Positions 32,319 through 41,351 of a DNA stretch of 64,000 bases are shown here, piece after piece (position 1 is the stretch's first letter; each line of letters opens with the position of its first letter). The position numbers and the translations under genes are program-made. The stretch covers positions 62,001 through 126,000 of the IMG/VR virus record IMGVR_UViG_3300032285_004054, one strand, 5' to 3'. The notes under the pieces are model-generated. The model did no database searches. It saw only the letters and a list, made by a program, of their open reading frames with translations, and was not told where the DNA came from. The stretch is from a virus.

Positions 32319-32873
32319 ATGTTAAACGATGACCTGACGTTTGTACCTCATTTATCAACAGTATTTGGGGAGGAAGTATTTACCTACTCCCCAGAACTTA
32401 CAAGTGCTTTACATTCTGCACTTACTGCTAATAACTTCTTTGATCATTTAACAACTATCCAGTCCTTTCTGTCGAGTTTCAGAGGTATACCTGAACATCC
32501 ATGGGAAGCGTTAAAGTATCAACATCTAGGCCCTGATTGGACTCCTCCTGCTCTTTCAAGTCTTGAAGTACCGGAAGACTTTAAACCGCACGAGCATATT
32601 AAAATAATGAATAATATTTCAACGAAGTATCATAATGTCTTAATGGACGAGATACAAAATGCTGAAGGAGGGTTACTTGATACTAATAAACTATCTAATG
32701 TACATTATACGGTTCTTTCGGCAGATGAACATGTTTACCATCCTGATGTACATCGTAACTATATCGGGTTTATAGAGACATTACGTTCTATTGAAACAGC
32801 TGATATTAAAGCAGATCCTCACACGGTAGCTAAAAAATTAATACATCACTATACATCCGGGTTTAGTGTTTAA
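32319..32873 (+). CDS. Hypothetical protein, 184 aa
   Basis: Not recognised. A soluble, His-rich helical protein (residues 25-60 LTSALHSALTANNFFDHLTT; 125-145 NVHYTVLSADEHVYHPDVHR). No late box at its start; probably read through from phoH, 33 nt upstream. Ends convergently with a 4-nt overlap of the spike gene. Confidence 0.55.
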   Translation: MLNDDLTFVPHLSTVFGEEVFTYSPELTSALHSALTANNFFDHLTTIQSFLSSFRGIPEHPWEALKYQHLGPDWTPPALSSLEVPEDFKPHEHIKIMNNISTKYHNVLMDEIQNAEGGLLDTNKLSNVHYTVLSADEHVYHPDVHRNYIGFIETLRSIETADIKADPHTVAKKLIHHYTSGFSV

Positions 32874-34816
32874 ACTGCGTATGTATCTGTAGCTTTTGCT
32901 ACAACTATCTTGAGAGGCTGTAAGATAGGCTCTAAGAACCCTGGTCTGTCTTGATCTGGGTTTGCTGTTGCAGGTATTTTCTCTTTCTTAGCAGATGAAT
33001 TTTCTCGAACTGATTTAGCGTCATCTAATAACTTAATATTAGGTGCTTCAAATTCGTGAGTATGGAACATATCAGGTAACTGATGCTGGTGAGGGAAGTT
33101 GTTTAAATCACATGGTCCAACTGCTTCAATAGTAGCAGGGTAACCATCTATTAATACTGACCATGTAGTACCCGGTATAATCCAGCCTGTAGGTTCCTGT
33201 TCATAAGGATTACACAGATATGATAAATGCTTCATATGATCATTTAACTTCTGTTGACCCTTAGGAGATGCAAGAGATAAGGAAGGATCTGTAGCCCATA
33301 TAGCAACATCTCTCTGCATATTTTCGATATGTTTAGATATTGCTTTTACAGCTATACCTCCCCAGGCAGCCATACCTGAATTCATATCAGGTGGACCAGA
33401 AAATTTTGTACGCTTAATAGTTGAAGGAGCTGATGCGGATATAAACGACAAGTCTCCTTCAACGTGAGCGCCGCCACCTACAACCATATTACTTGCTACT
33501 CCTAACGTACCCTGAACAACAACTTGACTGTCGCCGTCAGTTGCATTTAATGCAAGTGTTTTACCTGTTAATTGTAAATGATGACCTGAAACTGTAACAG
33601 GCCCTGACTGCGAACCTATTGTTACTTCTGGCCCTGTAATCTTAGTTATACCTCCTGCAATATTAACAGGACCGTGAGTAACAAGTTCAATACCTTGTGC
33701 TCCACTAAAAGCAGTAAATTTATTACTGCATTTAATAACGTAATGGCCTCCGGGAGTTGAAGGAGGATTTGTACCATAAACAGCTGGTGACTTCTTATTA
33801 ACAGTAACTTGCGCAACATCAGTACCGTGATATCCTGGAGCCTGAGTACCTTCAGGATCAACACGATAAGAGGTAGCGTTATTCATACCTAGTCCTACTT
33901 CCAAGCAATCATGACCTGCAATAATAGAATAACGGTTACCGCAACCTGATGGAGCACCAGCATTAGCTTCATGTTTCATTATCTCATCTTTTTTACTATC
34001 TAAATGCTGAGCGGCTTTTTTAGCATTTATACCTGATTGACCAGACGAATCTTTAACCTTATTTTTACCTTCGCATGTAGGACACTTACCTTTTTTAAAT
34101 AGTGAAGTAACATCTACTGCGTGTATTGTACCGTTAATGAAATCATCAATACCACCTACAACAGATCTTATTGCAAGAGGCGCACGAGGAAAGAAAGCTG
34201 TTAAATCGATATACTTTTTACCTGCTTTATTTTCTAGTGTTTTCTTCTTACCGCCATCACAAGTTGGGCAAGGAATTGTTAGAAGTTCCCAAGGAAAAGT
34301 ATCGCATAAGTTACTATTAACGCTATGTTTTCTATTGGGGTTGTTTAGAGGATCGTTAGGACCAAATGATGGTATATTAGGGTCATCAATAGGAGGACCA
34401 AAACGATAATAAGCAGCGTACGTACCTGATCTTGAACCTGTTTGTGTTCTAGGTACATCGTATACACTAACAGTTGAAGACGGGCTAGGTATCGTTGTAT
34501 GTAAATTTTGATCAAAAACCGGTACAGGTGTCTGAGAAATATCTGCTATTTTTGTACGTATTATGTCATTACCTACATTCGGAGAAGGAGTAGATACACT
34601 CTCTACTGATATACCTGAAGGTCCTAAGTTACTATAGTTACCTGCTAAATTAGATGCAGCTTGTGTAACCGGTATAACCGGAGCTGCAGTATTACCTGTT
34701 GCACACGGTTCTACAGATAACGCTACATTAAACGTTCCTGTAATATCGGTTGAGTTTAAAAGTGAAGCGTTTATATTTTGATCTTCAAACGCTGTATAAT
34801 TGTTACTAATGTCCAT
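32870..34816 (-). CDS. Tail spike/needle-like virion protein with zinc and HxH motifs, 648 aa
   Basis: Last gene of the hub trio. Residues about 185-260 contain two DnaJ-like Cys motifs (CPTCDGGKK and CPTCEGKNK), probably one zinc site. Residues 360-460 are beta-helix-like (FSGAQGIELVTHGPVNIAGG, then VTISGHHLQLTGKTL-type strands), like the C-terminal shafts of VgrG/gp5 spikes. Near residue 580 comes NFPHQHQLPDMFHTHEF; HxH pairs bind iron at the tip of phage spikes such as P2 gpV. Order and motifs suggest a membrane-piercing or hub-cap component. Assignment is by pattern only. Confidence 0.55.
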   Translation of the reverse strand: MDISNNYTAFEDQNINASLLNSTDITGTFNVALSVEPCATGNTAAPVIPVTQAASNLAGNYSNLGPSGISVESVSTPSPNVGNDIIRTKIADISQTPVPVFDQNLHTTIPSPSSTVSVYDVPRTQTGSRSGTYAAYYRFGPPIDDPNIPSFGPNDPLNNPNRKHSVNSNLCDTFPWELLTIPCPTCDGGKKKTLENKAGKKYIDLTAFFPRAPLAIRSVVGGIDDFINGTIHAVDVTSLFKKGKCPTCEGKNKVKDSSGQSGINAKKAAQHLDSKKDEIMKHEANAGAPSGCGNRYSIIAGHDCLEVGLGMNNATSYRVDPEGTQAPGYHGTDVAQVTVNKKSPAVYGTNPPSTPGGHYVIKCSNKFTAFSGAQGIELVTHGPVNIAGGITKITGPEVTIGSQSGPVTVSGHHLQLTGKTLALNATDGDSQVVVQGTLGVASNMVVGGGAHVEGDLSFISASAPSTIKRTKFSGPPDMNSGMAAWGGIAVKAISKHIENMQRDVAIWATDPSLSLASPKGQQKLNDHMKHLSYLCNPYEQEPTGWIIPGTTWSVLIDGYPATIEAVGPCDLNNFPHQHQLPDMFHTHEFEAPNIKLLDDAKSVRENSSAKKEKIPATANPDQDRPGFLEPILQPLKIVVAKATDTYAV

Positions 34817-34825
34817 TTTATATTA

Positions 34826-37021
34826 TTAGTTTTGTTTCATTATTTCGTTTGCTTGATTAAGAATATCTTGTATACCTTTAACAGCATCAAACGCTTTTTG
34901 TGTTATATTACCAACTTTAACAAAGTGATCGCCCATAGTTACCATATTGTGATCTCCTTGTGTGTAATGTTCTCTATTACCTAAGGCAGCATCAAAAGAA
35001 TGTCCATCAGATTGTTTATAAAAATCATCTGGTGAATATAATACGGTGTGATCATTTTGAAATGCTAAGTGGGCACCATTATGATTAGCAATTTTAATGC
35101 CTCGTTGATCACCAATAGAATCTCCTGACGAATCATTGAATAAAATAGCTCCTGAACCGTTCGGTCTAAAGACAGAAGACTGCGTATATACTTTATTATC
35201 ACTACTATCGTTTGCGTTAGGGTAGTAAAGTGGTGGCGAGCTACCATGATATGCACTCGCCCATTCAGTAGGCCCGAAGCTTGCTGCAAAATAAACTGGG
35301 AATAACGGATTACCTTCTTGGAAGAATACCCATAAAAACGCTCCTTCATTGGGTACTGCAAACATACCTTGTGCCATACCGTTAGTATCTGTCGGAGAAG
35401 GTCCTTTACCTGTTGTTGTTTGAATTACATTTGAACTCGGTGCTTTACCACCTGTGCCCTTTGAACCGCCTCCGCCGTCACCAACGGTCTTATCAGACAT
35501 TGGCTGTCCGCCATAAGCGGCTTGCGCTTTTCTATACTGACTATTTGTTTTAGACCCTAAACTCTGAACAGCACAAAATAGATTACTCAATTTACCTTCA
35601 TACGCTGCAGGTGTATTAGTAAAGAAGTCAAAATGGAAATAACAACGCTCAGCGTTACCGGTATCAGTAACAGTGTATGTACCTGCAGGATTATTACCTG
35701 AAGGATTAAACGGTGATTTATCGTTATTGAATATACTTAAAACAGTACCTCCGGGGTAGTGAGTTGAGCCTACAGTGTGATCTGCATTTAATGGTCCGTA
35801 ACAACCGTTGTAAGCGTCTGCAAGGTTCAGGGTACCTGTTCTCATACCTCGGGCGTTCATACTAGCTTCCTGTCTTGCAATAAATTCAGGTGAATATTTT
35901 GCTAAAATTTCAGGAGGTCGCTGAGACGGTTTAATATCAAGAAGAGTGGTAAGATCGGTTTCTGGTCCTCCGTAGGTTGTACCGCTACAAGGTTCAAGAG
36001 ATGAATTAGGAAATTGAGGTGTAACACCTTTTGTATCTGGTTTAGCGTCTTGTCCTTCTTGACCTTGTAAAGCAGGTGCACCCTCAGGGTTTTTAAAAGG
36101 CATTGCAGCAGGTCTTAGCCCTTGGGCACTACCATCTGGAGCAGCAGTTGTAGCATTAGCTGTTGTAGGGGCTTGATCTGTTGCAGTTGAGTTATTCGTA
36201 ACAGCTGTAGGATCAATTTGAGCACCAGGTTCAGCTCGTTGATACATTTCCTGTGAAGGTAGGTATACCTGAATGTTTGAAGCATTACCGTTATACGCAT
36301 TACCTGGCCCTGCTTCACTCCAAACCCATTTACCGGTACCATCTGATAATTCCATATGGCCGTTTTCACCGCCATTAGAAACCTTTACAGCACCAGGAGG
36401 ATATGTTGCATTAGGATCATATGCTACAGGCTGAAAACCTGCTTTGACTAAATTTGGACCAAAATCTTTAGCAGATGCTGTTGGTGCAATATTAACACCG
36501 AATGTCTTATTAAGAGCGTTTGTACTAATAGCTGCACAATACGTACTAGCACCTGTTGTACCTGTTTTAGGGTTATAATGCTTTGGGTAGTTGGTTGCAG
36601 CTATAATTTTTTGACCTAACGAAGAAGCTGACGAAGAATCTAGTAATGATTTACCTGCTGCAAGAGCACCAGAAGCAAGATTTGTTGCACCTGCTACTGC
36701 TCTACCTAGTACATCTTTTGCACTTTGTAGCCAATTACCTGTACTGGAATCTCTGTGCCCTGCAGTACATGAACCAATAATCGGTGAAGCTGCTTCGCAC
36801 CAGGGAAGAATTTTCTGTAATGTTTTTAAAACATTGTCATCTAATGCTCCGTTTAAATTTGCACCTAATGATTTTATATTAATATCAGTACCTGCTTGAT
36901 TCCATTTTTCATATAGAGCAGGCATGATATGAGGAATGAATACCTTAACACGACCTCTAAATTCAGGGTCTTTGTTATAAACACAAACTCCCAAATAATT
37001 ACCGTAATATTCTTTCATCAT
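34826..37021 (-). CDS. Baseplate hub, gp5-like, with inserted CHAP-like and RlpA/3D-like domains, 731 aa
   Basis: The N-terminus (residues 7-35, GNYLGVCVYNKDPEFRGRVKVFIP) and LPWCEAASPI (72-81) plus GMFAVPNEGAFLWVFFQEGN (552-571) and PLFPVYFAA form the OB-fold of T4 gp5, split by a large insertion. Inside it, residues 135-260 look like a CHAP/NlpC-like peptidase (TYCAAISTNAL with Cys162; ENGHMELSDGTGKWVWSE with His222). Residues 395-460 look like a double-psi barrel (YNGCYGPL, PGGTVLSIFN, GTYTVTDTGN). T4 gp5 instead carries one lysozyme domain. The role is local wall digestion during DNA entry. 10 nt from the spike gene downstream. Confidence 0.65.
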   Translation of the reverse strand: MMKEYYGNYLGVCVYNKDPEFRGRVKVFIPHIMPALYEKWNQAGTDINIKSLGANLNGALDDNVLKTLQKILPWCEAASPIIGSCTAGHRDSSTGNWLQSAKDVLGRAVAGATNLASGALAAGKSLLDSSSASSLGQKIIAATNYPKHYNPKTGTTGASTYCAAISTNALNKTFGVNIAPTASAKDFGPNLVKAGFQPVAYDPNATYPPGAVKVSNGGENGHMELSDGTGKWVWSEAGPGNAYNGNASNIQVYLPSQEMYQRAEPGAQIDPTAVTNNSTATDQAPTTANATTAAPDGSAQGLRPAAMPFKNPEGAPALQGQEGQDAKPDTKGVTPQFPNSSLEPCSGTTYGGPETDLTTLLDIKPSQRPPEILAKYSPEFIARQEASMNARGMRTGTLNLADAYNGCYGPLNADHTVGSTHYPGGTVLSIFNNDKSPFNPSGNNPAGTYTVTDTGNAERCYFHFDFFTNTPAAYEGKLSNLFCAVQSLGSKTNSQYRKAQAAYGGQPMSDKTVGDGGGGSKGTGGKAPSSNVIQTTTGKGPSPTDTNGMAQGMFAVPNEGAFLWVFFQEGNPLFPVYFAASFGPTEWASAYHGSSPPLYYPNANDSSDNKVYTQSSVFRPNGSGAILFNDSSGDSIGDQRGIKIANHNGAHLAFQNDHTVLYSPDDFYKQSDGHSFDAALGNREHYTQGDHNMVTMGDHFVKVGNITQKAFDAVKGIQDILNQANEIMKQN

Positions 37022-37046
37022 GTTAGTTACTTAATTTTGTTATCAA

Positions 37047-39419
37047 TTATTCTCCAAGGAATTGTTTACGTGCATTCATTTTTTGTTGGTACTGAGCAGC
37101 GGTTGCTTTATCGAATGTTGCAGGTTCTTGGCTAGCGCTACCTGCTGGTTGAGGGGCTTGTGCGCTACTATTACCTAAGAACTGATCAGCTGCTGCATTT
37201 GACGATGCAGTACTATTACCTAAGAACTCATCTGTAGCAGGATTTGTTGGTGTTGGTGTACTATTACTGTTACCTAAGAATTGTTCTGCTGCCGCACTAG
37301 AAGGTGTACTACTATTTCCTAAGAACTGATCTGCTCCTGCACTTGACGGTGCACTACTGTTACCGAGGAACTGATCTGCTCCTGCACTCGAAGGAGCGCT
37401 CTCATTACCTAAAAATTGATCTGCGGATTGTGTACTCGGTGTAGGGGTAGTATCAGCATTATCATCATTGTAAATGCCTGAACTTGTTGCACTTGCTCCT
37501 GTACCTAACGATTCTTCAGTGTCAGCATATGTTATAGGTGATTCTTCACCCGCTAAATCATTAGCAGCAGATGTGGGTTCGGGTTGAGCTACATCCATAC
37601 TACCGGGAGAAGCAAGATCTGTCATATTGAATGCAGCATCAGACATATTATTATAAATTCTTTCTTGATTGTTGAATGTTTCTTGACCGTTATCAGCCAT
37701 AGCTAACTCAACAGGTGATAATGTTGCAGCTTCAATCGGGCTTGTTACATTGCTGTAATCTAGATTGAAAGGTTTGTCTGCTGCAGCAGTTGCAGCTGCG
37801 GAAGCATCTCCGTATGTTTTTTGAGCATCAGCTGCATTACTCGGAGCATTTGCTGTAGATGTAGCAGGATCAAGTGAGTAAGGTGCTTTAGGTGCACCGA
37901 GACAGGGATCCTTAACAACCTGTCCACTTCTATCTGTGTTATAATTAGGACGACCAGGGGCAGATACGTTATTGTATTTGTAGCTAAAAGCCGGTGGAAC
38001 AGGAGGAGCAGTAGGTTTAAAAATAGAATTTAAAATTTGAAATTGACTACTAAAAGCGCCTATTATGCCTGCAAGTACACCACCTTTAATTTGGTCTAAA
38101 GCAGTAGTGAGACCATACCCCATATTGTAGTTATAACCGTATCCGGATATCTTATTAAGAATACATAGTATCGTACTAAACGGCGGTGGTAATGCGCTTA
38201 CCAAAGCTTCAGGATTATTTAAAAACGCCATTCCTTGTTGAACTTGCGGTGGTAGGAAACGAGCAGCTAATGCAGCAGGGTTGGAAATAATAGACCCTAG
38301 CTGTCCTGTAACATTTGTTAATTGGCTTGTAAATTGTGTTATTTGGTTTAAACCTCCAAATGCGCTTGCTATAGAACCTACACTACCTGCGATCTGGGTA
38401 ACAGCTTGTAAAAAGCCTAATACCATATTAAGAGGTATCAATTCATTTATAATCATGAATACAAATTTTTGTAACATGTAAAATAAATCATTAATAAATT
38501 TACCGATGCTTTTGATAATATTCATAGCACCTAGATACATGTCCTTAATAAACTGTACAGGTCCGAATAACTTACCTCCTGCCATAGCGCTTTGTAAGTG
38601 TTGAATACTACCGTATATATTACCTGGTAGATGGGATATCTCCTCCATCTTAATAGCTAGAAAAGAAGCTTCATGGGATTGAGCAAATTTTGGATTTACC
38701 TTGTTAATAACCCCGCCTATTGTAGGTATAATACCATGGGCACCTAAAGGATCTCTTAGCATACCAGTTAAACCGTATAAAGTTGAACCGATAAACTTAT
38801 TAACAGGTTTAAACTTGTCATGCATTATCTGTACTGCTTGACCAAGTGATGATGCAATACCTGCTTCAGCACCAGCTAACCCGTTAGCAATACTACCTAC
38901 TGCACAATTTATAGAATTATTAGCGGTATTAACAAATAGATTAGCGTATTGATTACGTACAATAGCGTGTACATCCTGGGTTAAAGCACCAGGTGCGGCT
39001 TGAATACCAGCACCGTTTAACATTGCATTTGATTGCATCAACGCAGCTTCCATACCGGAATTTGTTGCTTGTGCTTGATTTAGCATGTTAAATGCATTAT
39101 CAAAAAGACCTAAATGAGGTATAACTTTATCCTTTTTAGCAGGGTCTAGTATACCGGTTAACCAAGTATCAGGCCCGTTTAAGTAAGTAGTACCTTTACC
39201 GCTAGCAGATGATGGTGTACTACTTTCTCCTAAGAACTGATCTGCTCCAGCACTCGAAGGAGCGCTACTATTGCCAAGAAATTGGTTCGCTCCTGTACTT
39301 GATGGTGCGCTGCTATTGCCAAGAAATTGGTTTGCTCCAGCACTTGAAGCAGCGTTCCGAGCAGCAAGTTGATCAAACTGCGCTCTAGCAGCATCTCCAG
39401 TTAGTTTTTGTACAGACAT
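37047..39419 (-). CDS. Virion protein with QFLG repeats at both ends, 790 aa
   Basis: First gene of the hub trio. Three copies of (A/D)QFLGxSSxPSS lie near residues 29-75, six more between about 660 and 760, and the protein ends RKQFLGE, ten in all. The centre (residues 80-560) is helical with long hydrophobic stretches (FINDLFYMLQKFVFMIINEL, then IPLNMVLGFLQAVTQIAGSV), resembling tape-measure or membrane-inserting hub proteins. It is 26 nt upstream of the gp5-like gene. Which T4 protein it replaces is unclear; gp29 (tape measure) or gp27/gp28-type hub roles are options. Confidence 0.5.
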   Translation of the reverse strand: MSVQKLTGDAARAQFDQLAARNAASSAGANQFLGNSSAPSSTGANQFLGNSSAPSSAGADQFLGESSTPSSASGKGTTYLNGPDTWLTGILDPAKKDKVIPHLGLFDNAFNMLNQAQATNSGMEAALMQSNAMLNGAGIQAAPGALTQDVHAIVRNQYANLFVNTANNSINCAVGSIANGLAGAEAGIASSLGQAVQIMHDKFKPVNKFIGSTLYGLTGMLRDPLGAHGIIPTIGGVINKVNPKFAQSHEASFLAIKMEEISHLPGNIYGSIQHLQSAMAGGKLFGPVQFIKDMYLGAMNIIKSIGKFINDLFYMLQKFVFMIINELIPLNMVLGFLQAVTQIAGSVGSIASAFGGLNQITQFTSQLTNVTGQLGSIISNPAALAARFLPPQVQQGMAFLNNPEALVSALPPPFSTILCILNKISGYGYNYNMGYGLTTALDQIKGGVLAGIIGAFSSQFQILNSIFKPTAPPVPPAFSYKYNNVSAPGRPNYNTDRSGQVVKDPCLGAPKAPYSLDPATSTANAPSNAADAQKTYGDASAAATAAADKPFNLDYSNVTSPIEAATLSPVELAMADNGQETFNNQERIYNNMSDAAFNMTDLASPGSMDVAQPEPTSAANDLAGEESPITYADTEESLGTGASATSSGIYNDDNADTTPTPSTQSADQFLGNESAPSSAGADQFLGNSSAPSSAGADQFLGNSSTPSSAAAEQFLGNSNSTPTPTNPATDEFLGNSTASSNAAADQFLGNSSAQAPQPAGSASQEPATFDKATAAQYQQKMNARKQFLGE

Positions 39420-39493
39420 TGGTTAATAAATATTTAACCGTTAATTTTAAAAATTAAAGTTGAATATATACTGTTCTAATATAAAATTAATAC

Positions 39494-40426
39494 GTGAACG
39501 AATATGAATATATTATACTACATATTGATGGAGGTATGGGTAAAAACGTTGCTGCAACTGCTGTTGCGCATGCAATTAAAAAACAACATTTTGTAAGTAA
39601 GTTAATTATTGTTACAGCATGGCCTGAAGTATGGATACATAATCCAGACGTACATAGGGTTTATAAGTTTGGTACTTTGCTATATTTTTACGAGGATTAC
39701 ATTAAGGATAAAAAGACTAAAATAATGCGTCTTGAGCCTTATCATTCTGAAGATCTTCTTCTAAAGAGAAAGCATCTTGCAGAGGTTTGGTGTGATCTTT
39801 ATGATATTCCCTGTGATAGCGTACAGCCTAGAATTTATCTAAGTAACAGGGAATTAATGGCTGCAAACGCTCTGGTTAAAAAGCAAGGACCTATACTTGT
39901 TGTTCAGTCCTCAGGTGGTGCAGATGGTCAAGGATACCCCTATTCATGGGCTAGAGACCTACCACCTCAGGTAGCTCAAGAAACCGTAAATCTTGTTAAA
40001 TCACAATTTAGTAAGGTATATCAAATAAGACGAGATAATCAGATTGTAATCGATGGTACGGAACAATTAACAGGTAATCTTCGAGACATTATTAGTGTTA
40101 TTGCATTATCTGATAAGTTTTTAGGTATTGATTCACTTATGCAGCATGCTTGTGCTGCTCTTAATAAGCCTGCTACCGTAGGATGGATTGCTAATTCGCC
40201 AACTGTGTTTGGTTATAAGTTGCATAATAATATAATTGCAAAAGGTAGTACTGAGTTTAAGCATTACGTTGAATCGTATTTAGAAGAGTATGACTGGGTA
40301 GGTAGTCGATTCCATGAATGTCCTTATACTGATGTAAATAGTATTTTTGATATTAAAGAATTAGCTAATTCTTTGCTTGAACCTGGTACAAAGTTAGTAG
40401 ATAATAATGGTCTGCTTTTAAACTAA
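39494..40426 (+). CDS. GT9-like glycosyltransferase, 310 aa
   Basis: Start is GTG 39494. Residues 6-25 (YIILHIDGGMGKNVAATAVA) match the Gly-rich N-terminus of ADP-heptose-type (GT9) transferases. The C-terminal lobe has ILVVQSSGGADGQGYPYSWA and SDKFLGIDSLMQHACAALNK followed by PATVGWIANSP, the usual donor-site layout (D-S-x-x-x-H-x-A). It acts on a sugar acceptor in the cytoplasm. The stop codon overlaps the ATG of the sulfotransferase gene, which suggests both modify the same glycan. Confidence 0.7.
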   Translation: MNEYEYIILHIDGGMGKNVAATAVAHAIKKQHFVSKLIIVTAWPEVWIHNPDVHRVYKFGTLLYFYEDYIKDKKTKIMRLEPYHSEDLLLKRKHLAEVWCDLYDIPCDSVQPRIYLSNRELMAANALVKKQGPILVVQSSGGADGQGYPYSWARDLPPQVAQETVNLVKSQFSKVYQIRRDNQIVIDGTEQLTGNLRDIISVIALSDKFLGIDSLMQHACAALNKPATVGWIANSPTVFGYKLHNNIIAKGSTEFKHYVESYLEEYDWVGSRFHECPYTDVNSIFDIKELANSLLEPGTKLVDNNGLLLN

Positions 40427-41250
40427 TGAAAAATATATTCTTTAATTCATCAATGCCTAGAAGTTGTTCTACCCTTCTTCAGTGCATTTTTAATCAGCAT
40501 CCGGAGATTCAAGCTACACAAACCGACCCTGTACTTGAATATCTTTATGGTGCTAGGATGAATTATACGAGTACACCAGAGGTTAAAGCTATGGATAAAG
40601 ATCTAGCTTTGAATACCTGGCGTGGGTTCTGTTGGGGTGGTCTTCAAGGATATGCTGATGCTTATACCGATAAACCTAATCTTTGTATTAAGACGAGAGG
40701 CGCTTCAATTCATTATTCTTGGTTTAATGCTTTTATGCCCTATCAGCCTAAAATGATCTGTATGGTAAGAGACCTTAAAGGTATAATTGCTTCTATGGAA
40801 AAGCTCTATAGAGCAAATCAAGAACATCATCAGGAGATACAAAATCATAGAGATATGAAAGGTACATCTACAGCAAAGAGAGTAGATGCTTGGTTTGCCT
40901 CCCCACCTGTTGGTTTAGCATTAGAACGTTTACAGCAATGCGTACACGAAGGTATTAATAAGAATATACTTTATGTACGAGCAGAAGATCTTTCTTCTAA
41001 TCCTTCCGAGCAAATGGAACGAATTTATAGTTATCTTGATCTACCTAATTTCGAACACGACTTTAAAAACGTCGAGCAGTCTATTAAGGAAGATGACTCT
41101 GTTTATGGTTTAACAGATACTCTTCACACAATACGCAGAGAGGTAAAAGCACTTAAGGATGATTCAAGGGAGATCCTGGGAGAACCAGTTTGTACTTGGA
41201 TTGATAATACCTTTCAATGGTACCAGAAAGGCTTTGGATACCTTAAATAA
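40426..41250 (+). CDS. PAPS-dependent sulfotransferase, 274 aa
   Basis: The 5'-phosphosulfate loop is FFNSSMPRSCSTLLQ (residues 4-18) and the 3'-phosphate element is MICMVRDLKGIIASME (about 106-121), both standard in the sulfotransferase superfamily. A terminal segment LYVRAEDLSSNPSEQMERIY is also typical. Transfers sulfate from PAPS to a hydroxyl or amine; the coupled GT9-like gene makes a glycan the likeliest acceptor. The same phage encodes APS kinase at 26360, which makes PAPS. Overlaps the GT gene by 1 nt. Confidence 0.8.
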   Translation: MKNIFFNSSMPRSCSTLLQCIFNQHPEIQATQTDPVLEYLYGARMNYTSTPEVKAMDKDLALNTWRGFCWGGLQGYADAYTDKPNLCIKTRGASIHYSWFNAFMPYQPKMICMVRDLKGIIASMEKLYRANQEHHQEIQNHRDMKGTSTAKRVDAWFASPPVGLALERLQQCVHEGINKNILYVRAEDLSSNPSEQMERIYSYLDLPNFEHDFKNVEQSIKEDDSVYGLTDTLHTIRREVKALKDDSREILGEPVCTWIDNTFQWYQKGFGYLK

Positions 41251-41350
41251 AACGCTTTATATAAGCTGTTACTTTCTGTAGGAAAGTTTTCTTTTTACTG
41301 GCTGTTTGTACATGAACAGTTCTGTACTTTCTTTGACTATAATTAGCCAT
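41243..41350 (-). CDS. Small basic protein, 35 aa
   Basis: Short frame MANYSQRKYRTVHVQTASKK, then KTFLQKVTAYIKRFI and stop. It starts one base after the stop of the C1q-like fibre gene and overlaps the sulfotransferase end by 8 nt. Basic, possibly amphipathic. Accepted because of the exact coupling to the upstream gene; no homology seen. Confidence 0.45.
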   Translation of the reverse strand: MANYSQRKYRTVHVQTASKKKTFLQKVTAYIKRFI

Positions 41351-41351
41351 A

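Noticed and set aside
37140-37430. Direct repeats considered as a replication origin or iterons
   Set aside because: They keep codon phase and encode the QFLG motif, so a protein-level explanation is enough.
39425-39432. AATAAATA on the plus strand
   Set aside because: More than 60 nt from the GTG at 39494, unlike the 13-22 nt spacing elsewhere; probably chance in AT-rich DNA.
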